Assembly: GCA_002721305.1 (NCBI GenBank) | Contig: PBKA01000006.1 | Span: forward strand, 186,001-250,000 | DNA from: Acidimicrobiaceae bacterium | Lineage (GTDB): Bacteria > Actinomycetota > Acidimicrobiia > Acidimicrobiales > Poriferisodalaceae | Reading direction: 5' to 3' | Length of the DNA stretch: 64,000 nt | Shown: piece by piece, positions 34,590 to 46,506 of the stretch | Layout: the number at the start of each line of letters is the position of its first letter | Numbering within the stretch: the first letter of the stretch is position 1 | Notes under the pieces: model-generated | The model's database searches: none | What the model saw: the letters and a program-made list of their open reading frames with translations, nothing else | What the model was told of the DNA's origin: nothing | Position numbers and translations under genes: made by a program

Positions 34590-36665
34590 ATGACACAACT
34601 CTCTCAGTCCGTCCAACTTGAATTTGACGGCGACATCGCGATCATTCGCGTCGATAATCCACCTGTCAACGCACTCAGCCACCATGTCAGGCAAGGTCTC
34701 CTCGATGGCATGAAACAAGCAGAGGAGAGCGATGCCGCGGCCATCGTGCTCATTTGCGATGGGCGCACCTTCATAGCGGGGGCAGACATAACGGAATTCT
34801 CCGGGCCTCCGCAACCCCCAAGCCTTCAAGAGGCACAAGACGCCATGGAGAATTGCTCAAAACACGTCGTAGCCGCGGTCCATGGAACCGCTCTCGGTGG
34901 AGGGCTAGAAGTCGCGTTGTGCGCCCATTACCGCGTGGGTGTTGCTTCCAGCCAATATGGTCTTCCTGAAGTAAAGCTGGGCCTTTTGCCCGGAGCCGGC
35001 GGGACTCAACGGTTACCCCGTATCACCGGCGCATCGAAAGCGCTAGAGATGATGACAAGCGGCGACCCCATCTCCGCCGACGAAGCACTTGCTTGCGGGC
35101 TCATTGATGAAATCATCGAAGACCTGGAACAGGGCGCTATCGACTTCGCCCGTCGCGCTGTTTCTGAAAAGATGCCCTTGCTTCGAATTCGAGACAGAAA
35201 TGAAAAACTTGCCGACACCCCTACGTCGTTATTTGAAGACTTTCGCGCCGGAATAGCCCGAAAGACGAGAGGATTTCTTGCCCCGGAATATAACGTCCGC
35301 TGCGTTGAAGCAGCCGTGGGTCTTGACTTTGAAGCAGGTCTGGAAAGAGAACAAGAGCTGTTCCGTGACCTAATGAAGGGAACACAGTCCAAAGCCCAGC
35401 AGTACTACTTCTTCGCCGAGCGCGCCGCTTTGAAGATACCGGGCCTTCCAAAGGAAACGAAGTCTCTCGACGTCCATCGCTGTGGTGTGCTGGGGGCAGG
35501 AACGATGGGGGGTGGCATCGCTATGAATTTCGCGAATGCCGGAATCCCGGTGACCATCGTTGAAAGAGATGCGGAATCCCTAGAACGCGGCCTTGGCATT
35601 GTTCGCTCCAACTACGAACGGACAGCGGCACGCGGAGGTATCTCCAGTGACGATGTGGAGAGTCGCATGGGCCTCATCTCAGGATCAACAGACATGGGCG
35701 ACTTTGCCGAATGTGACCTCATCATCGAAGCGGTGTTTGAGAACATGGAGCTCAAGAAGTCCATTTTCGAGCAGTTGGATCAGATCTGTGCGGAAGGGGC
35801 AGTCCTGGCATCAAATACTTCAGCTCTCGACATCAACGAAATTGCTTCCGCGACGAGTCGTCCCGATGCCGTGATAGGAATGCATTTCTTTTCGCCGGCC
35901 AATGTCATGAAGATGCTGGAAGTGGTTCGCGGCGATGAGACCTCTGATACGGCAATTGCCACAGCAATGGCCATTGGGCGCAGGATCGGAAAGACACCCG
36001 TACTGTGCGGCGTTTGCCACGGTTTCGTGGGTAACAGAATGCTGTTCATGCGTGGAATCGAAGCCGAGAAAATGATTCTCGAAGGTGCAGCGCCCTCTCG
36101 GGTGGACCGGGTGTTGTTTGATTTCGGCCTTCCCATGGGCCCGTTCGCTATGAGCGATCTCGCTGGTTTGGACATTGGATGGGACGAAACAACTTCCTCG
36201 AGTTCGACTGTTCGAGAACTTCTCTGCGAAAGCGGTCGCAGGGGCCAGAAAAACGGTCGCGGCTATTACACCTACGACCCGGACACAAGAGCCTCTACTC
36301 CTGACCCCGAAGTGGAGGAGATCATCAAAAGGTTCGCCGATCAGCAAGGCATCACACGCCGCGAAATTTCAGACCAAGAAATCCTTGAGCGTTGCCTTTA
36401 CCCCATGGTCAACGAGGGGGCAAAGATCCTGTCTGAAGGAATAGCGATTCGGGGCAGCGACGTCGACGTTGTTTGGATCAACGGTTACGGCTGGCCGATG
36501 TATACGGGCGGTCCAATGTTTTGGGCGGACACCGTCGGCCTCAAAGAGGTGGCCGAACGCATTAACCATTACGCATCTACAATCGGGGGCGAACATTGGT
36601 CGATATCACCCCTTATCGAACAACTCGTTTCCGACGGCGGTTCGTTAAGTACATACACAAATTGA
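34590..36665 (+). CDS. Bifunctional enoyl-CoA hydratase / 3-hydroxyacyl-CoA dehydrogenase (FadB/FadJ type)
   Basis: A 691-residue multifunctional beta-oxidation enzyme. The N-terminal crotonase domain (1-190) retains both catalytic glutamates (GGGLEVAL and YGLPEVKLG), so hydration is expected. The central NAD-binding domain begins at VLGAGTMGGGIAMNF near 300, and the dehydrogenase catalytic region HFFSPANVMKMLEVV follows. The C-terminal repeat ends with NGYGWPMYTGGPM. No thiolase is adjacent. ATG 34590 matches the domain start; the frame continues upstream but without similarity and would overlap ilvE. The ribosome site is weak. Next gene starts after 9 bases. Confidence 0.93.
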   Translation: MTQLSQSVQLEFDGDIAIIRVDNPPVNALSHHVRQGLLDGMKQAEESDAAAIVLICDGRTFIAGADITEFSGPPQPPSLQEAQDAMENCSKHVVAAVHGTALGGGLEVALCAHYRVGVASSQYGLPEVKLGLLPGAGGTQRLPRITGASKALEMMTSGDPISADEALACGLIDEIIEDLEQGAIDFARRAVSEKMPLLRIRDRNEKLADTPTSLFEDFRAGIARKTRGFLAPEYNVRCVEAAVGLDFEAGLEREQELFRDLMKGTQSKAQQYYFFAERAALKIPGLPKETKSLDVHRCGVLGAGTMGGGIAMNFANAGIPVTIVERDAESLERGLGIVRSNYERTAARGGISSDDVESRMGLISGSTDMGDFAECDLIIEAVFENMELKKSIFEQLDQICAEGAVLASNTSALDINEIASATSRPDAVIGMHFFSPANVMKMLEVVRGDETSDTAIATAMAIGRRIGKTPVLCGVCHGFVGNRMLFMRGIEAEKMILEGAAPSRVDRVLFDFGLPMGPFAMSDLAGLDIGWDETTSSSSTVRELLCESGRRGQKNGRGYYTYDPDTRASTPDPEVEEIIKRFADQQGITRREISDQEILERCLYPMVNEGAKILSEGIAIRGSDVDVVWINGYGWPMYTGGPMFWADTVGLKEVAERINHYASTIGGEHWSISPLIEQLVSDGGSLSTYTN

Positions 36666-36674
36666 TCTATACCC

Positions 36675-37844
36675 ATGGCATCTGACTTCTGCGACCTAGC
36701 TACTGGATACGTCGAAGAGTTGCGCGCTCGGGGTCAAGAAATCGATGCCACTCGGATGCTTCCCCAAGACATCGCCGATCGTCTCGCCGACGACGGCTTC
36801 TACCGGCTTTGCACCCCACATGAGCTCGAAGGCATCGGAGCGACCCCGGAGAACTTGGCTCAAGTCTGCGAAATCCTTGCCACTGGAAACGGGTCTGCTG
36901 CTTGGTGTGTGTTCATCGGAGCTACATCTCAATACATGTTTCCTGCAGTGTCGCCACGACTTCTCAAGGAATTGACCCAACAACCCAACCTCATCACTAG
37001 CGGTGTATTTGCCTACTCAGGGACCGCAACACAACTTGACGACTCGGGTGACCGTTGGACTATAAGCGGACGCTGGGACTGGGGTTCAGGCTGCCGCAAT
37101 GCGGCATGGATCTCGGGCGGTGTCATCTTGCACAGCCCGAACGGCGAGCCCCTGCTCGATTCTCATGACCGTCCTGCTGAAGCTCGGGCGTTCTTTCGAC
37201 CAGATGAGATAGACATTCTCGACAATTGGCACACCAGCGGACTCCGCGGGTCCGGCTCTAGTTCCTATACCGCAGAAGATCTCGAACTTGACGATTACCG
37301 AATAGCCACGGTTGAAGCACTCCGGTCCTCTGCGTCGGCACGGTTACCGATTTATCGCTTTCCCCGTTTCGGATACCTAGCGCTGCCAATAGGTGCCATA
37401 GCTCTCGGAATGGCCCGCGACTCCATCGACGAAGCTCTCGGTATAGCCAAATCGAAAACACCGACTGGTTCAAACCGGACCCTTGCCGCTCGCCCAGCTT
37501 TCCATCGCGAAGTAGCCGTGGCCGATGCTTCCCTTCGAGCAGCCAGGAGCTCATTTTACGAAGACATTGCGACAGCCTGGGCCGAGGCCCAGAACGGAAT
37601 ATGTTCGCTCGAGTCACGGAGACTTCTACGGACTTCAACAGTGCATGCCGTTGCTACCTCAATAGGTGTCATCGACCGCATGTACACATCGGTTGGGGGA
37701 ACGTCGGTGTATGAAGAATCAGCTCTCCAACGTCACTTTCGCGATGTCCACGTGGCTTCACAGCACATGATGGTTGCCGAACCAGTACTTGAATTAGCTG
37801 GCCGGGTGTTGAGTGGCATCGACGCCAGTGCACCGGGTCTGTAA
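36675..37844 (+). CDS. Flavin-dependent monooxygenase of acyl-CoA dehydrogenase fold (HsaA/group D type)
   Basis: A 389-residue protein of the acyl-CoA dehydrogenase fold. It lacks the catalytic Glu motif (the equivalent region reads VGGTSVYEESALQRHFRDVHVASQH), as in the two-component hydroxylases HsaA, HpaB-like and DszC-like enzymes. These use reduced flavin from a partner reductase to hydroxylate an aromatic or other substrate. GRWDWGSGCRNAAW and LRGSGSSSYTAEDLELDD are typical for this group. No partner reductase is adjacent. Located 9 bases after the FadB-type gene and 31 bases before the aldolase. Confidence 0.8.
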   Translation: MASDFCDLATGYVEELRARGQEIDATRMLPQDIADRLADDGFYRLCTPHELEGIGATPENLAQVCEILATGNGSAAWCVFIGATSQYMFPAVSPRLLKELTQQPNLITSGVFAYSGTATQLDDSGDRWTISGRWDWGSGCRNAAWISGGVILHSPNGEPLLDSHDRPAEARAFFRPDEIDILDNWHTSGLRGSGSSSYTAEDLELDDYRIATVEALRSSASARLPIYRFPRFGYLALPIGAIALGMARDSIDEALGIAKSKTPTGSNRTLAARPAFHREVAVADASLRAARSSFYEDIATAWAEAQNGICSLESRRLLRTSTVHAVATSIGVIDRMYTSVGGTSVYEESALQRHFRDVHVASQHMMVAEPVLELAGRVLSGIDASAPGL

Positions 37845-37875
37845 GGATCGGACCGTTGGATGTTGGGAGTGATCA

Positions 37876-38652
37876 ATGGCGATAACTGAAGACACCAAGA
37901 CCAAAGGCTTTTCGCTTCAGTCGGGCCCACATATGAGCACTGAACTTGATGTTGAACGCCTGATTCGGAAACGTGAGGCTGCATTGGGTTACCGAATCAT
38001 GGCCTCTTGGGGTTGGGGCGCTGATGGTTCGGGTCACATCACAGCACGCGATCCGGAACACACCGATTGCTTCTGGCTTCTTGGTTATGGGGTTCCATTC
38101 GGTGAAGCCACCGTCGACGACTTGGTTCTGGTCAACGAGTCGGGGGATGTAGTCGAGGGAGCGCTTGAGATCAACCCCGCCGCCTTCTACATCCATGCAC
38201 CTATTCACGCGAGCCGACCAGACGTCGTTGGCGCAATTCACGCCCACACCCCTTACGGCACCCCATTTGCGGCGTTAGCGACCCCTCTCACCATGACCAG
38301 TCAAGAAGCAGTCGCCTTCCATGAGCTCCAAGGCGTGTTCGACGGCGAGGAGCTCAACGTCACTGATTTCGCTACCGGGCAACGAATAGCTGATGCTCTC
38401 GGCGAAGGTCGACTGGTTGTATTGGCGAACCACGGCCTACTCACCGTGGGAACCTCAGTTGCTTCCGCTGTCGGCTTTTACCTCAACGCAGAGCGGGCGG
38501 CTGAAGTTTGCATCAAAGCGCCACAGGGTCGAGAAATTAGTTCCCAGTCAGCATCCGAAGTCCACGAATCTGTTGGCAAGGAGATCAACGGTTGGCACGT
38601 GTTTCAATGGCTCATCCGATCTCGAATCAATGACCCCTCTGTAGTCGGTTAG
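37876..38652 (+). CDS. Class II aldolase/adducin domain protein
   Basis: A 258-residue class II aldolase-fold protein. Metal-binding His pairs are visible in GAIHAHTPYGTPFAAL and LANHGLLTVGTSV, matching the zinc site of fuculose/ribulose-phosphate aldolases and related decarboxylases. Members cleave or isomerise small hydroxy compounds, but many of this subtype have unknown substrates. ATG 37876 has GGGAG 8 bases upstream. It precedes the tricarballylate-dehydrogenase-like gene by 8 bases and is part of the run that starts at the FadB-type gene. Confidence 0.85.
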   Translation: MAITEDTKTKGFSLQSGPHMSTELDVERLIRKREAALGYRIMASWGWGADGSGHITARDPEHTDCFWLLGYGVPFGEATVDDLVLVNESGDVVEGALEINPAAFYIHAPIHASRPDVVGAIHAHTPYGTPFAALATPLTMTSQEAVAFHELQGVFDGEELNVTDFATGQRIADALGEGRLVVLANHGLLTVGTSVASAVGFYLNAERAAEVCIKAPQGREISSQSASEVHESVGKEINGWHVFQWLIRSRINDPSVVG

Positions 38653-38660
38653 AAACGAAG

Positions 38661-40151
38661 ATGACCCATTCTCCTGAGTTTGACGTCATCGTCGTCGGAG
38701 CCGGAAATGCCGCGTGCTGTGCTGCTTTGGCCGCAAGTGAACAAGGCGCCAAAGTTCTGGTCCTTGAGAGAGCCCCCTCGAAAGAGTCCGGGGGCAATAG
38801 TCGTTTCACTGCCGGCGCCATCCGATTCGCGTACGACGGCGTCGACGATCTCATTGCCCTGATGCCCGACTTAACTGAAAGCGAAATCAAAGACACCGAT
38901 TTCGGAACCTACACCGAGGACCAGTTTTACGATGACATGGGCCGCGTTACGGACTATCGAACAGACCCTGACCTCGCGAACTATCTCGTATCCCACAGCA
39001 ACGCTACCGTTATGTGGCTGCGAGATCAGGGAGTCCGTTTCGCTCCGATATGGGGCCGACAAGCATTCAAAGTGGGCGGCAGATTCAAATTTTGGGGCGG
39101 TCTGACGGTAGAAACGTGGGGCGGTGGGGAAGGGCTCATAGAAGCGCTCCATCGAGCGTTGAAGCAGAATCAGATCGAACTTCGGTACGACACCACGGCA
39201 AGAGACCTTCTGTTCGATGGAAATGCCGTGGGTGGGGTGCGGGTTTTACACAAACAGAAACTTGTAGAGATTCCTTCCGCAAGTGTTGTCCTTGCCGCCG
39301 GTGGGTTCCAATCCAACGCAGAGTGGCGGACCAGATATTTGGGCCCGGGTTGGGATCTAGCCAAGGTTCGGGGAACGCGCTTCAATACGGGCGACGGGAT
39401 CCGTATGGCGTTGGACATAGGAGCTATGCCGTACGGCAATTGGAGCGGCGCTCACGCGGTCGCGTGGGAATACAATGCTCCGGAATTCGGCGACCTCGCG
39501 GTTGGCGATGCGTTTCAAAAGCACAGCTACCCGTTCGGCCTTGTCATCAACAACAACGGCGAGAGGTTTCTGGACGAGGGCGCTGACTTCAGGAACTACA
39601 CATACGCTAAATATGGACGAGAAATTCTGCGTCAACCGGACCATTCAGCGTGGCAACTCTTCGACGCAAAGGTTGACCACTTGCTGCGGGATGAATACCG
39701 CATAAAGCAGGTCACCAAAGTACAGGCCGACTCGATCGAAGAGCTTTGTGGCCGAATGGATGGTGTCGACACCCAGGCCGCAATACAGACCATTGTCGAC
39801 TACAACGCTGCCGTCGACACCACTACAAATTTCGATCCGAACGTCAAAGACGGGCGATCAACTCGAGGACTCACGATTAACAAAACAAACTGGGCGAACA
39901 CACTGGACCAACCACCGTTTCAGGCCTACAACGTGACATGTGGTCTGACTTTCACATTCGGAGGCCTCAGAATCAATGATTCCGCCCAAGTCCTGGACAC
40001 AGGTCTAGAAGCGATTCCCGGACTATACGCAGCAGGTGAACTTGTCGGAGGACTCTTCTACGGCAACTATCCGGGAGGCACTGGCCTCATGGCAGGGGCC
40101 GTGTTCGGCAAATTGGCGGGCGACAGCGCGGGAATCACATCCACTAGTTGA
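38661..40151 (+). CDS. FAD-dependent dehydrogenase of the fumarate reductase/tricarballylate dehydrogenase (TcuA) type
   Basis: A 496-residue FAD_binding_2 family flavoprotein. The FAD motif is VVGAGNAACCAALAA near 11-25, followed by GGNSRFTAGAIRF, a strong TcuA-like segment. RFLDEGADFRNYTYAKYG lies in the mobile capping domain, and the C-terminal FTFGGLRINDSAQV and GELVGGLFYGNYPGGTGL complete the FAD site. TcuA oxidises tricarballylate to cis-aconitate; other members reduce or oxidise enoyl acids or 3-ketosteroids. A TcuB electron-transfer partner is not nearby. It overlaps the convergent acyl-CoA synthetase gene by 8 bases. Confidence 0.85.
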   Translation: MTHSPEFDVIVVGAGNAACCAALAASEQGAKVLVLERAPSKESGGNSRFTAGAIRFAYDGVDDLIALMPDLTESEIKDTDFGTYTEDQFYDDMGRVTDYRTDPDLANYLVSHSNATVMWLRDQGVRFAPIWGRQAFKVGGRFKFWGGLTVETWGGGEGLIEALHRALKQNQIELRYDTTARDLLFDGNAVGGVRVLHKQKLVEIPSASVVLAAGGFQSNAEWRTRYLGPGWDLAKVRGTRFNTGDGIRMALDIGAMPYGNWSGAHAVAWEYNAPEFGDLAVGDAFQKHSYPFGLVINNNGERFLDEGADFRNYTYAKYGREILRQPDHSAWQLFDAKVDHLLRDEYRIKQVTKVQADSIEELCGRMDGVDTQAAIQTIVDYNAAVDTTTNFDPNVKDGRSTRGLTINKTNWANTLDQPPFQAYNVTCGLTFTFGGLRINDSAQVLDTGLEAIPGLYAAGELVGGLFYGNYPGGTGLMAGAVFGKLAGDSAGITSTS

Positions 40152-41718
40152 CCCCGCGCTCTTTGCCTTCCCAATATGGCTTTCGAAGTTCAGTCTTCAG
40201 TATCTTGCCGGATGGATTCCGCGGAATTACCTCCATCCGGTCGACCGATGATGGGCACTTGTAATGGGCCAATCGTTCACGGCAATAATCGATGATCTCA
40301 GCCTCTTGCGGATCGCAGTCAGCTGCTGGAGTAACGATAGCTTTCACTGTTTCTCCCCATTTCTCGTCTGGTACGCCAATGACAGCTGCGTCAGCAATCT
40401 CAGGGTGCGCCATCAAAGCATTCTCTACCTCAGCGGGGTAAATGTTCTCCGCCCCCGAAATGATCATGTCCTTGACACGGTCGTGAATGAACAGGAAACC
40501 TTCCGACATGTAGCCTGCGTCGCCGGTCCGGAACCACCCGCGCCCGTCCTCGTCAATACCCTCAGGATAGGCTTCCGCAGTTGCGGTGGGATCATCCCAG
40601 TAGCTCTTCAAATTTTGAACCGATTTAACCCAAATCTCGCCGACGTCACCGTCCTCTAAATCGGTGAGGGTTTCCGGGTCCACGATGCGTAACTCAACGT
40701 CACCCCAGACTTCACCAGCCGAACGCAGCAAATGGGCGCGGGGGCCGCCCGGATCGTGGTCATCAGAGCGAAGGATCGTGACCCCGCCAGTCGTCTCCGT
40801 CAACCCGTACGCCTGAACAAATTTGCACCCCATCAAGTTCATGCTTCCCGCCAGGACCTCTTCGGTGATGGGTGAAGCTCCGTAGACCATGCAACGCAAA
40901 CTTGAGAAATCGGTGTCTTGCGCTTCGGGGGTTATCAAGAGGAATTGAAGGATGGCTGGCACCAACAATGCATTGGTGATCTGGTAGGCCTCAACAAGGC
41001 GCAACAACTCGACGAGGTCGGCTTCTCGCAAAAGAACGTTGGTGCCCCCGTTGTAGAGACCCACCACTCCCCACCCACTGCCTGCAATGTGGAATAGCGG
41101 CATCGCCACGAGGTTTACGCTGTCGGTATCGAAATACCACTCATCGCTCGCCGCTGGCAGCATCTCAAAGAAATTGCGGTTGGTGAGTTCAACGCCCTTG
41201 GGTAGCCCTGTGGTGCCCGAGGTATACAGCTGATAGGAGGTATCCGTCCATCCCACCTCCGCACTGGGGTCGTCGTCGGAGGCTGATGCGATCCATGAGT
41301 TGTAATCGACATGTGAGCCCCCATCCCCCACGACGACGACAGTGGTGATGCTCTCCAGACTCATCTGCTCGTAGTGCCCCAAAAACTCCTCACCGATTAG
41401 CAGCACCTTCGCGCCGGCATGATTCAGGATGTACTCCATCTCTGGTGCAGCTAAGCGCCAATTCACGGCCACGCCAACTGCATTGATTTTGCTTGCGCCG
41501 AAAAGAAAGCTGAAATATTCCGGGCCGTTCTTATCTAGATGTGCAACACGATCTTGTGCCTTTACCCCCGCGGCAAGCAAGGCATTCGCTACCTGGTTGG
41601 ATTCGCGGTCTAAGTCCGCGTAACTCCATTCCCGGCCCTCGAAAATCATCGCGATTTTGTCCGGTTGACTAGCGGCATGAACACGGGTGATGTCAGCGAG
41701 AGAAGCGATAGTGGACAT
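40144..41718 (-). CDS. AMP-dependent acyl-CoA synthetase (class I adenylate-forming enzyme)
   Basis: A 524-residue acyl-CoA ligase: carboxylic acid plus ATP and CoA give acyl-CoA, AMP and PPi. The P-loop is YTSGTTGLPKGVELT, the A5 motif is QAYGLTETTGG, and WFRTGDAGYMSEGFLFIHDR with KDMIISGAENIYPAEVE forms the hinge. The C-terminal Lys of PRNPSGKILKTELR is present. Substrate (fatty, aromatic or short acid such as acrylate) cannot be told. ATG 41718 has GGAGG upstream. Divergent from the isocitrate dehydrogenase gene over 130 bases. Confidence 0.92.
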   Translation of the reverse strand: MSTIASLADITRVHAASQPDKIAMIFEGREWSYADLDRESNQVANALLAAGVKAQDRVAHLDKNGPEYFSFLFGASKINAVGVAVNWRLAAPEMEYILNHAGAKVLLIGEEFLGHYEQMSLESITTVVVVGDGGSHVDYNSWIASASDDDPSAEVGWTDTSYQLYTSGTTGLPKGVELTNRNFFEMLPAASDEWYFDTDSVNLVAMPLFHIAGSGWGVVGLYNGGTNVLLREADLVELLRLVEAYQITNALLVPAILQFLLITPEAQDTDFSSLRCMVYGASPITEEVLAGSMNLMGCKFVQAYGLTETTGGVTILRSDDHDPGGPRAHLLRSAGEVWGDVELRIVDPETLTDLEDGDVGEIWVKSVQNLKSYWDDPTATAEAYPEGIDEDGRGWFRTGDAGYMSEGFLFIHDRVKDMIISGAENIYPAEVENALMAHPEIADAAVIGVPDEKWGETVKAIVTPAADCDPQEAEIIDYCRERLAHYKCPSSVDRMEVIPRNPSGKILKTELRKPYWEGKERGVN

Positions 41719-41803
41719 GGGTCGTTACCTCCGATGCCTGTGAAATAGACAAACTGACTTTAGCCAGTCGAATGCACACAACTGACTACGTGCGTTCATG
41801 TAA

Positions 41804-44068
<2,265 letters not shown>

Positions 44069-44212
44069 ACTAGCTGAATCCAGCCGACCCAATGCAATTT
44101 CTCGACTCAGCAGAAGCCGTCGAACGTGCCTCATCTATTTCGTTGCGGAATTGTCGCACTTGGTTCTTGCAATTTTTGCGCCACATAGCTTAGTTTTTTG
44201 CGACTGAACGCA

Positions 44213-44229
44213 CGTTAGGCTGCCTAACG
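44213..44229. promoter_or_regulatory. Perfect 17-bp palindrome, candidate operator of the dpp/opp-like operon
   Basis: CGTTAGGC-T-GCCTAACG: two perfect 8-base half-sites around one central base. It is 46 bases upstream of the GTG start of the first ATPase gene. A weak promoter-like pair lies just upstream (TTGCAA at 44167-44172 and TTAGTT at 44190-44195, 17-base spacing), so a bound dimeric repressor would block transcription. No T-run follows, so it is not a terminator. The regulator is not in this window. Confidence 0.5.
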
Positions 44230-44275
44230 CAGGAAGCCTTCGTGGCCCCTGCTGAGGAAGGGGATCAGCGCGATA

Positions 44276-45391
44276 GTGACTGAAACAACGACTCCCCCGC
44301 GTTCTGAACCGCTATTGACCGTTGACAACCTCAGCACCCACTTCACAATCGGCGCGGGGCGCCTCCGGGCGGTCGATGGAGTGAGCTTTTCCTTGCAGCC
44401 GGGTCAAACAATGGGAATCGTTGGCGAAAGTGGTTGCGGCAAGACCGTCCTGTCACGAACCATCATGCGCTTGAACCTCGGAAACAATATTCACACTTCC
44501 GGACACGTCAACTTTCTCGGTAAAGATCTGCTCAATCTTCCGATGAGCGAAATGACCGACATCTGGGGTCAAGAAGTAGCGATGGTTTTCCAGGACCCTA
44601 TGACTTCTCTCAATCCTGTAGTCAAAATAGGCAGACAGGTCCACGAACATGTCCGCAAGCACCTCGGTGCCTCGAAAACGGAAGCTACAGAACTCGCCAT
44701 TGAACTCCTAAAGAGTGTCCGAATTCCTGAGGCCGAAACAGCAATCGATGCTTACCCCCACGAGCTATCTGGAGGTATGCGCCAACGGGTTTCCATCGCC
44801 ATTGCCCTCGCTTGTAGCCCAAAACTACTTTTTGCCGATGAACCAACCACCGCTTTGGATGTCACCGTTCAGCATCAAATTCTCAACCTGCTCGGTATGC
44901 AACAACAAGAACGATCAATGGCCATGGTCCTAGTCACCCACGATTTAGGTGTGGTCGCGGGACGAACCGATGAGATCCTGGTCATGTATGCCGGAAAGAT
45001 CGTAGAGCAGGCGAAAACCGCTGGGATCTTCCACAGGACGTCTCATCCCTACACGGAGGCTCTCCTGCGTTCGATCCCGAAAACAGATCAGCCCAGCCAC
45101 ACACGGCTTGCAGCAATAGCTGGTCGGCCGCCGACTCTCATAACAACACCAAAAGGGTGTTCGTTCAGCCCGCGCTGCCCTTATGCCCAGCAGCGGTGCT
45201 TTGAAGAGGAACCCCCTCTAACCGAATCCGATCAAGGACACTTAACAGCGTGTTGGTACCAGGTCGGCACAGCGGAGAACCGCGAGGCATGGGAAACGAA
45301 TCTTGCATCAGGTCGCCTCGCCACTTTGGCAGTGGCCGAAGGGCAAATAGTCGACGAAACAGCAGTCAAGCTGACCTCAGGTGACTCCTGA
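44276..45391 (+). CDS. Oligopeptide/dipeptide-type ABC transporter ATPase (DppD/OppD-like)
   Basis: A 371-residue ABC ATPase. Walker A is GESGCGKT, the signature is [15 protein letters not shown] and Walker B is [12 protein letters not shown]. The C-terminal oligopeptide-type extension with cysteines ([15 protein letters not shown]) is present; in this subfamily such cysteines may bind an Fe-S cluster. Energises uptake of peptides, opines or nickel-type ligands. Start is GTG at 44276, with AAGGGG about 14 bases upstream, longer than ideal. First gene of a five-gene transporter operon; its stop overlaps the next start by one base (TGATG). Confidence 0.92.
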   Translation: MTETTTPPRSEPLLTVDNLSTHFTIGAGRLRAVDGVSFSLQPGQTMGIVGESGCGKTVLSRTIMRLNLGNNIHTSGHVNFLGKDLLNLPMSEMTDIWGQEVAMVFQDPMTSLNPVVKIGRQVHEHVRKHLGASKTEATELAIELLKSVRIPEAETAIDAYPHELSGGMRQRVSIAIALACSPKLLFADEPTTALDVTVQHQILNLLGMQQQERSMAMVLVTHDLGVVAGRTDEILVMYAGKIVEQAKTAGIFHRTSHPYTEALLRSIPKTDQPSHTRLAAIAGRPPTLITTPKGCSFSPRCPYAQQRCFEEEPPLTESDQGHLTACWYQVGTAENREAWETNLASGRLATLAVAEGQIVDETAVKLTSGDS

Positions 45392-46413
45392 TGGCTGGTA
45401 GCGGCAAGGCCCACCTGCGCTCTCCCGAAAGTGTCTTGATCCGTGTAGATGACCTCGTTGTCGAGTTTCCTGTGTCGAGGGGCCGGGTGGTCCACGCCGT
45501 TAGTGGCATTAGCTTTGACGTAACAAAGGGTGAAACTCTCGGGCTTGTGGGTGAGTCCGGTTGTGGGAAATCCACCACAGCAAAGTCCCTTATCCAACTT
45601 CCTGCTCCGACATCGGGCACTGTGACCTACAACGGCACCGATCTGACGAGTCTTGATGACGAAGCGCTTAGGCAGGTGCGAACAGATCTCCAAATGATCT
45701 TTCAAGATCCCATTTCGTCGCTGAATCCTCGCCGCAAGATCGGTGATGTCGTCGCCGAGCCACTGCGCGTATGGGGGCCTCGAGACGCGACGAAACAACA
45801 TGATCTTGTGAACAAAATGCTGGAGGCGGTCGGCATCGATCCAGATATTGCCCGCGACAAACGCCCCCACGAATTCTCTGGCGGCCAATGCCAGAGAATC
45901 TCAATTGCCAGAGCTCTGGTTCTAAATCCTCAAGTAATCATCTGCGACGAACCGGTGTCAGCCCTCGATGTGTCAGTGCAGGCCCAAATATTGAATATGC
46001 TTGAGGATCTCAAGGCCGACTATGGATTGACGTTGGTGTTTATCGCTCATGATCTGGCAGTGGTGAAGAACATTTCTGACCGAGTTGCTGTGATGTACCT
46101 CGGCAAACTCTGCGAAGTTTCGGAGGCAAATGCGCTGTACTCCGCTCCCGCTCACCCTTATACCGAATTACTTTTGGGATCAAGCCCGGTACCAGATCCG
46201 GATGCCCCACTAGACGTGACAATGGTTGAAGAAAGCGATGTTCCGTCTCCTATCGACCCACCCTCTGGGTGTCGATTTCGAACTAGATGTAGGTACGCCA
46301 CCGAGCGGTGCGCCCAAGAAGAGCCGCTTATGCGTGAGGTTGCCCAGGACCATTACGTTGCCTGTCATCACCCACTCGTCTCCGTTTCCGAAAAGGCGGA
46401 GGTGAGTGCCTGA
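45391..46413 (+). CDS. Oligopeptide/dipeptide-type ABC transporter ATPase (DppF/OppF-like)
   Basis: A 340-residue ABC ATPase, partner of the preceding gene. Walker A is GESGCGKST, the signature is FSGGQCQRISIARAL and Walker B is IICDEPVSALD. The C-terminal extension contains GCRFRTRCRYATERC. The one-base overlap with the DppD-like gene indicates stoichiometric production. The binding-protein gene follows after 93 bases, with its own strong ribosome site. Confidence 0.92.
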   Translation: MAGSGKAHLRSPESVLIRVDDLVVEFPVSRGRVVHAVSGISFDVTKGETLGLVGESGCGKSTTAKSLIQLPAPTSGTVTYNGTDLTSLDDEALRQVRTDLQMIFQDPISSLNPRRKIGDVVAEPLRVWGPRDATKQHDLVNKMLEAVGIDPDIARDKRPHEFSGGQCQRISIARALVLNPQVIICDEPVSALDVSVQAQILNMLEDLKADYGLTLVFIAHDLAVVKNISDRVAVMYLGKLCEVSEANALYSAPAHPYTELLLGSSPVPDPDAPLDVTMVEESDVPSPIDPPSGCRFRTRCRYATERCAQEEPLMREVAQDHYVACHHPLVSVSEKAEVSA

Positions 46414-46506
46414 ACAACATTTGCTTCCCCGCCCGGGAGGCCCGACGATGTCGATTGTACGCATCGCAAAATCCAGCATTAGAGTTAGAACTCAGGGAGG
46501 GTTCAC

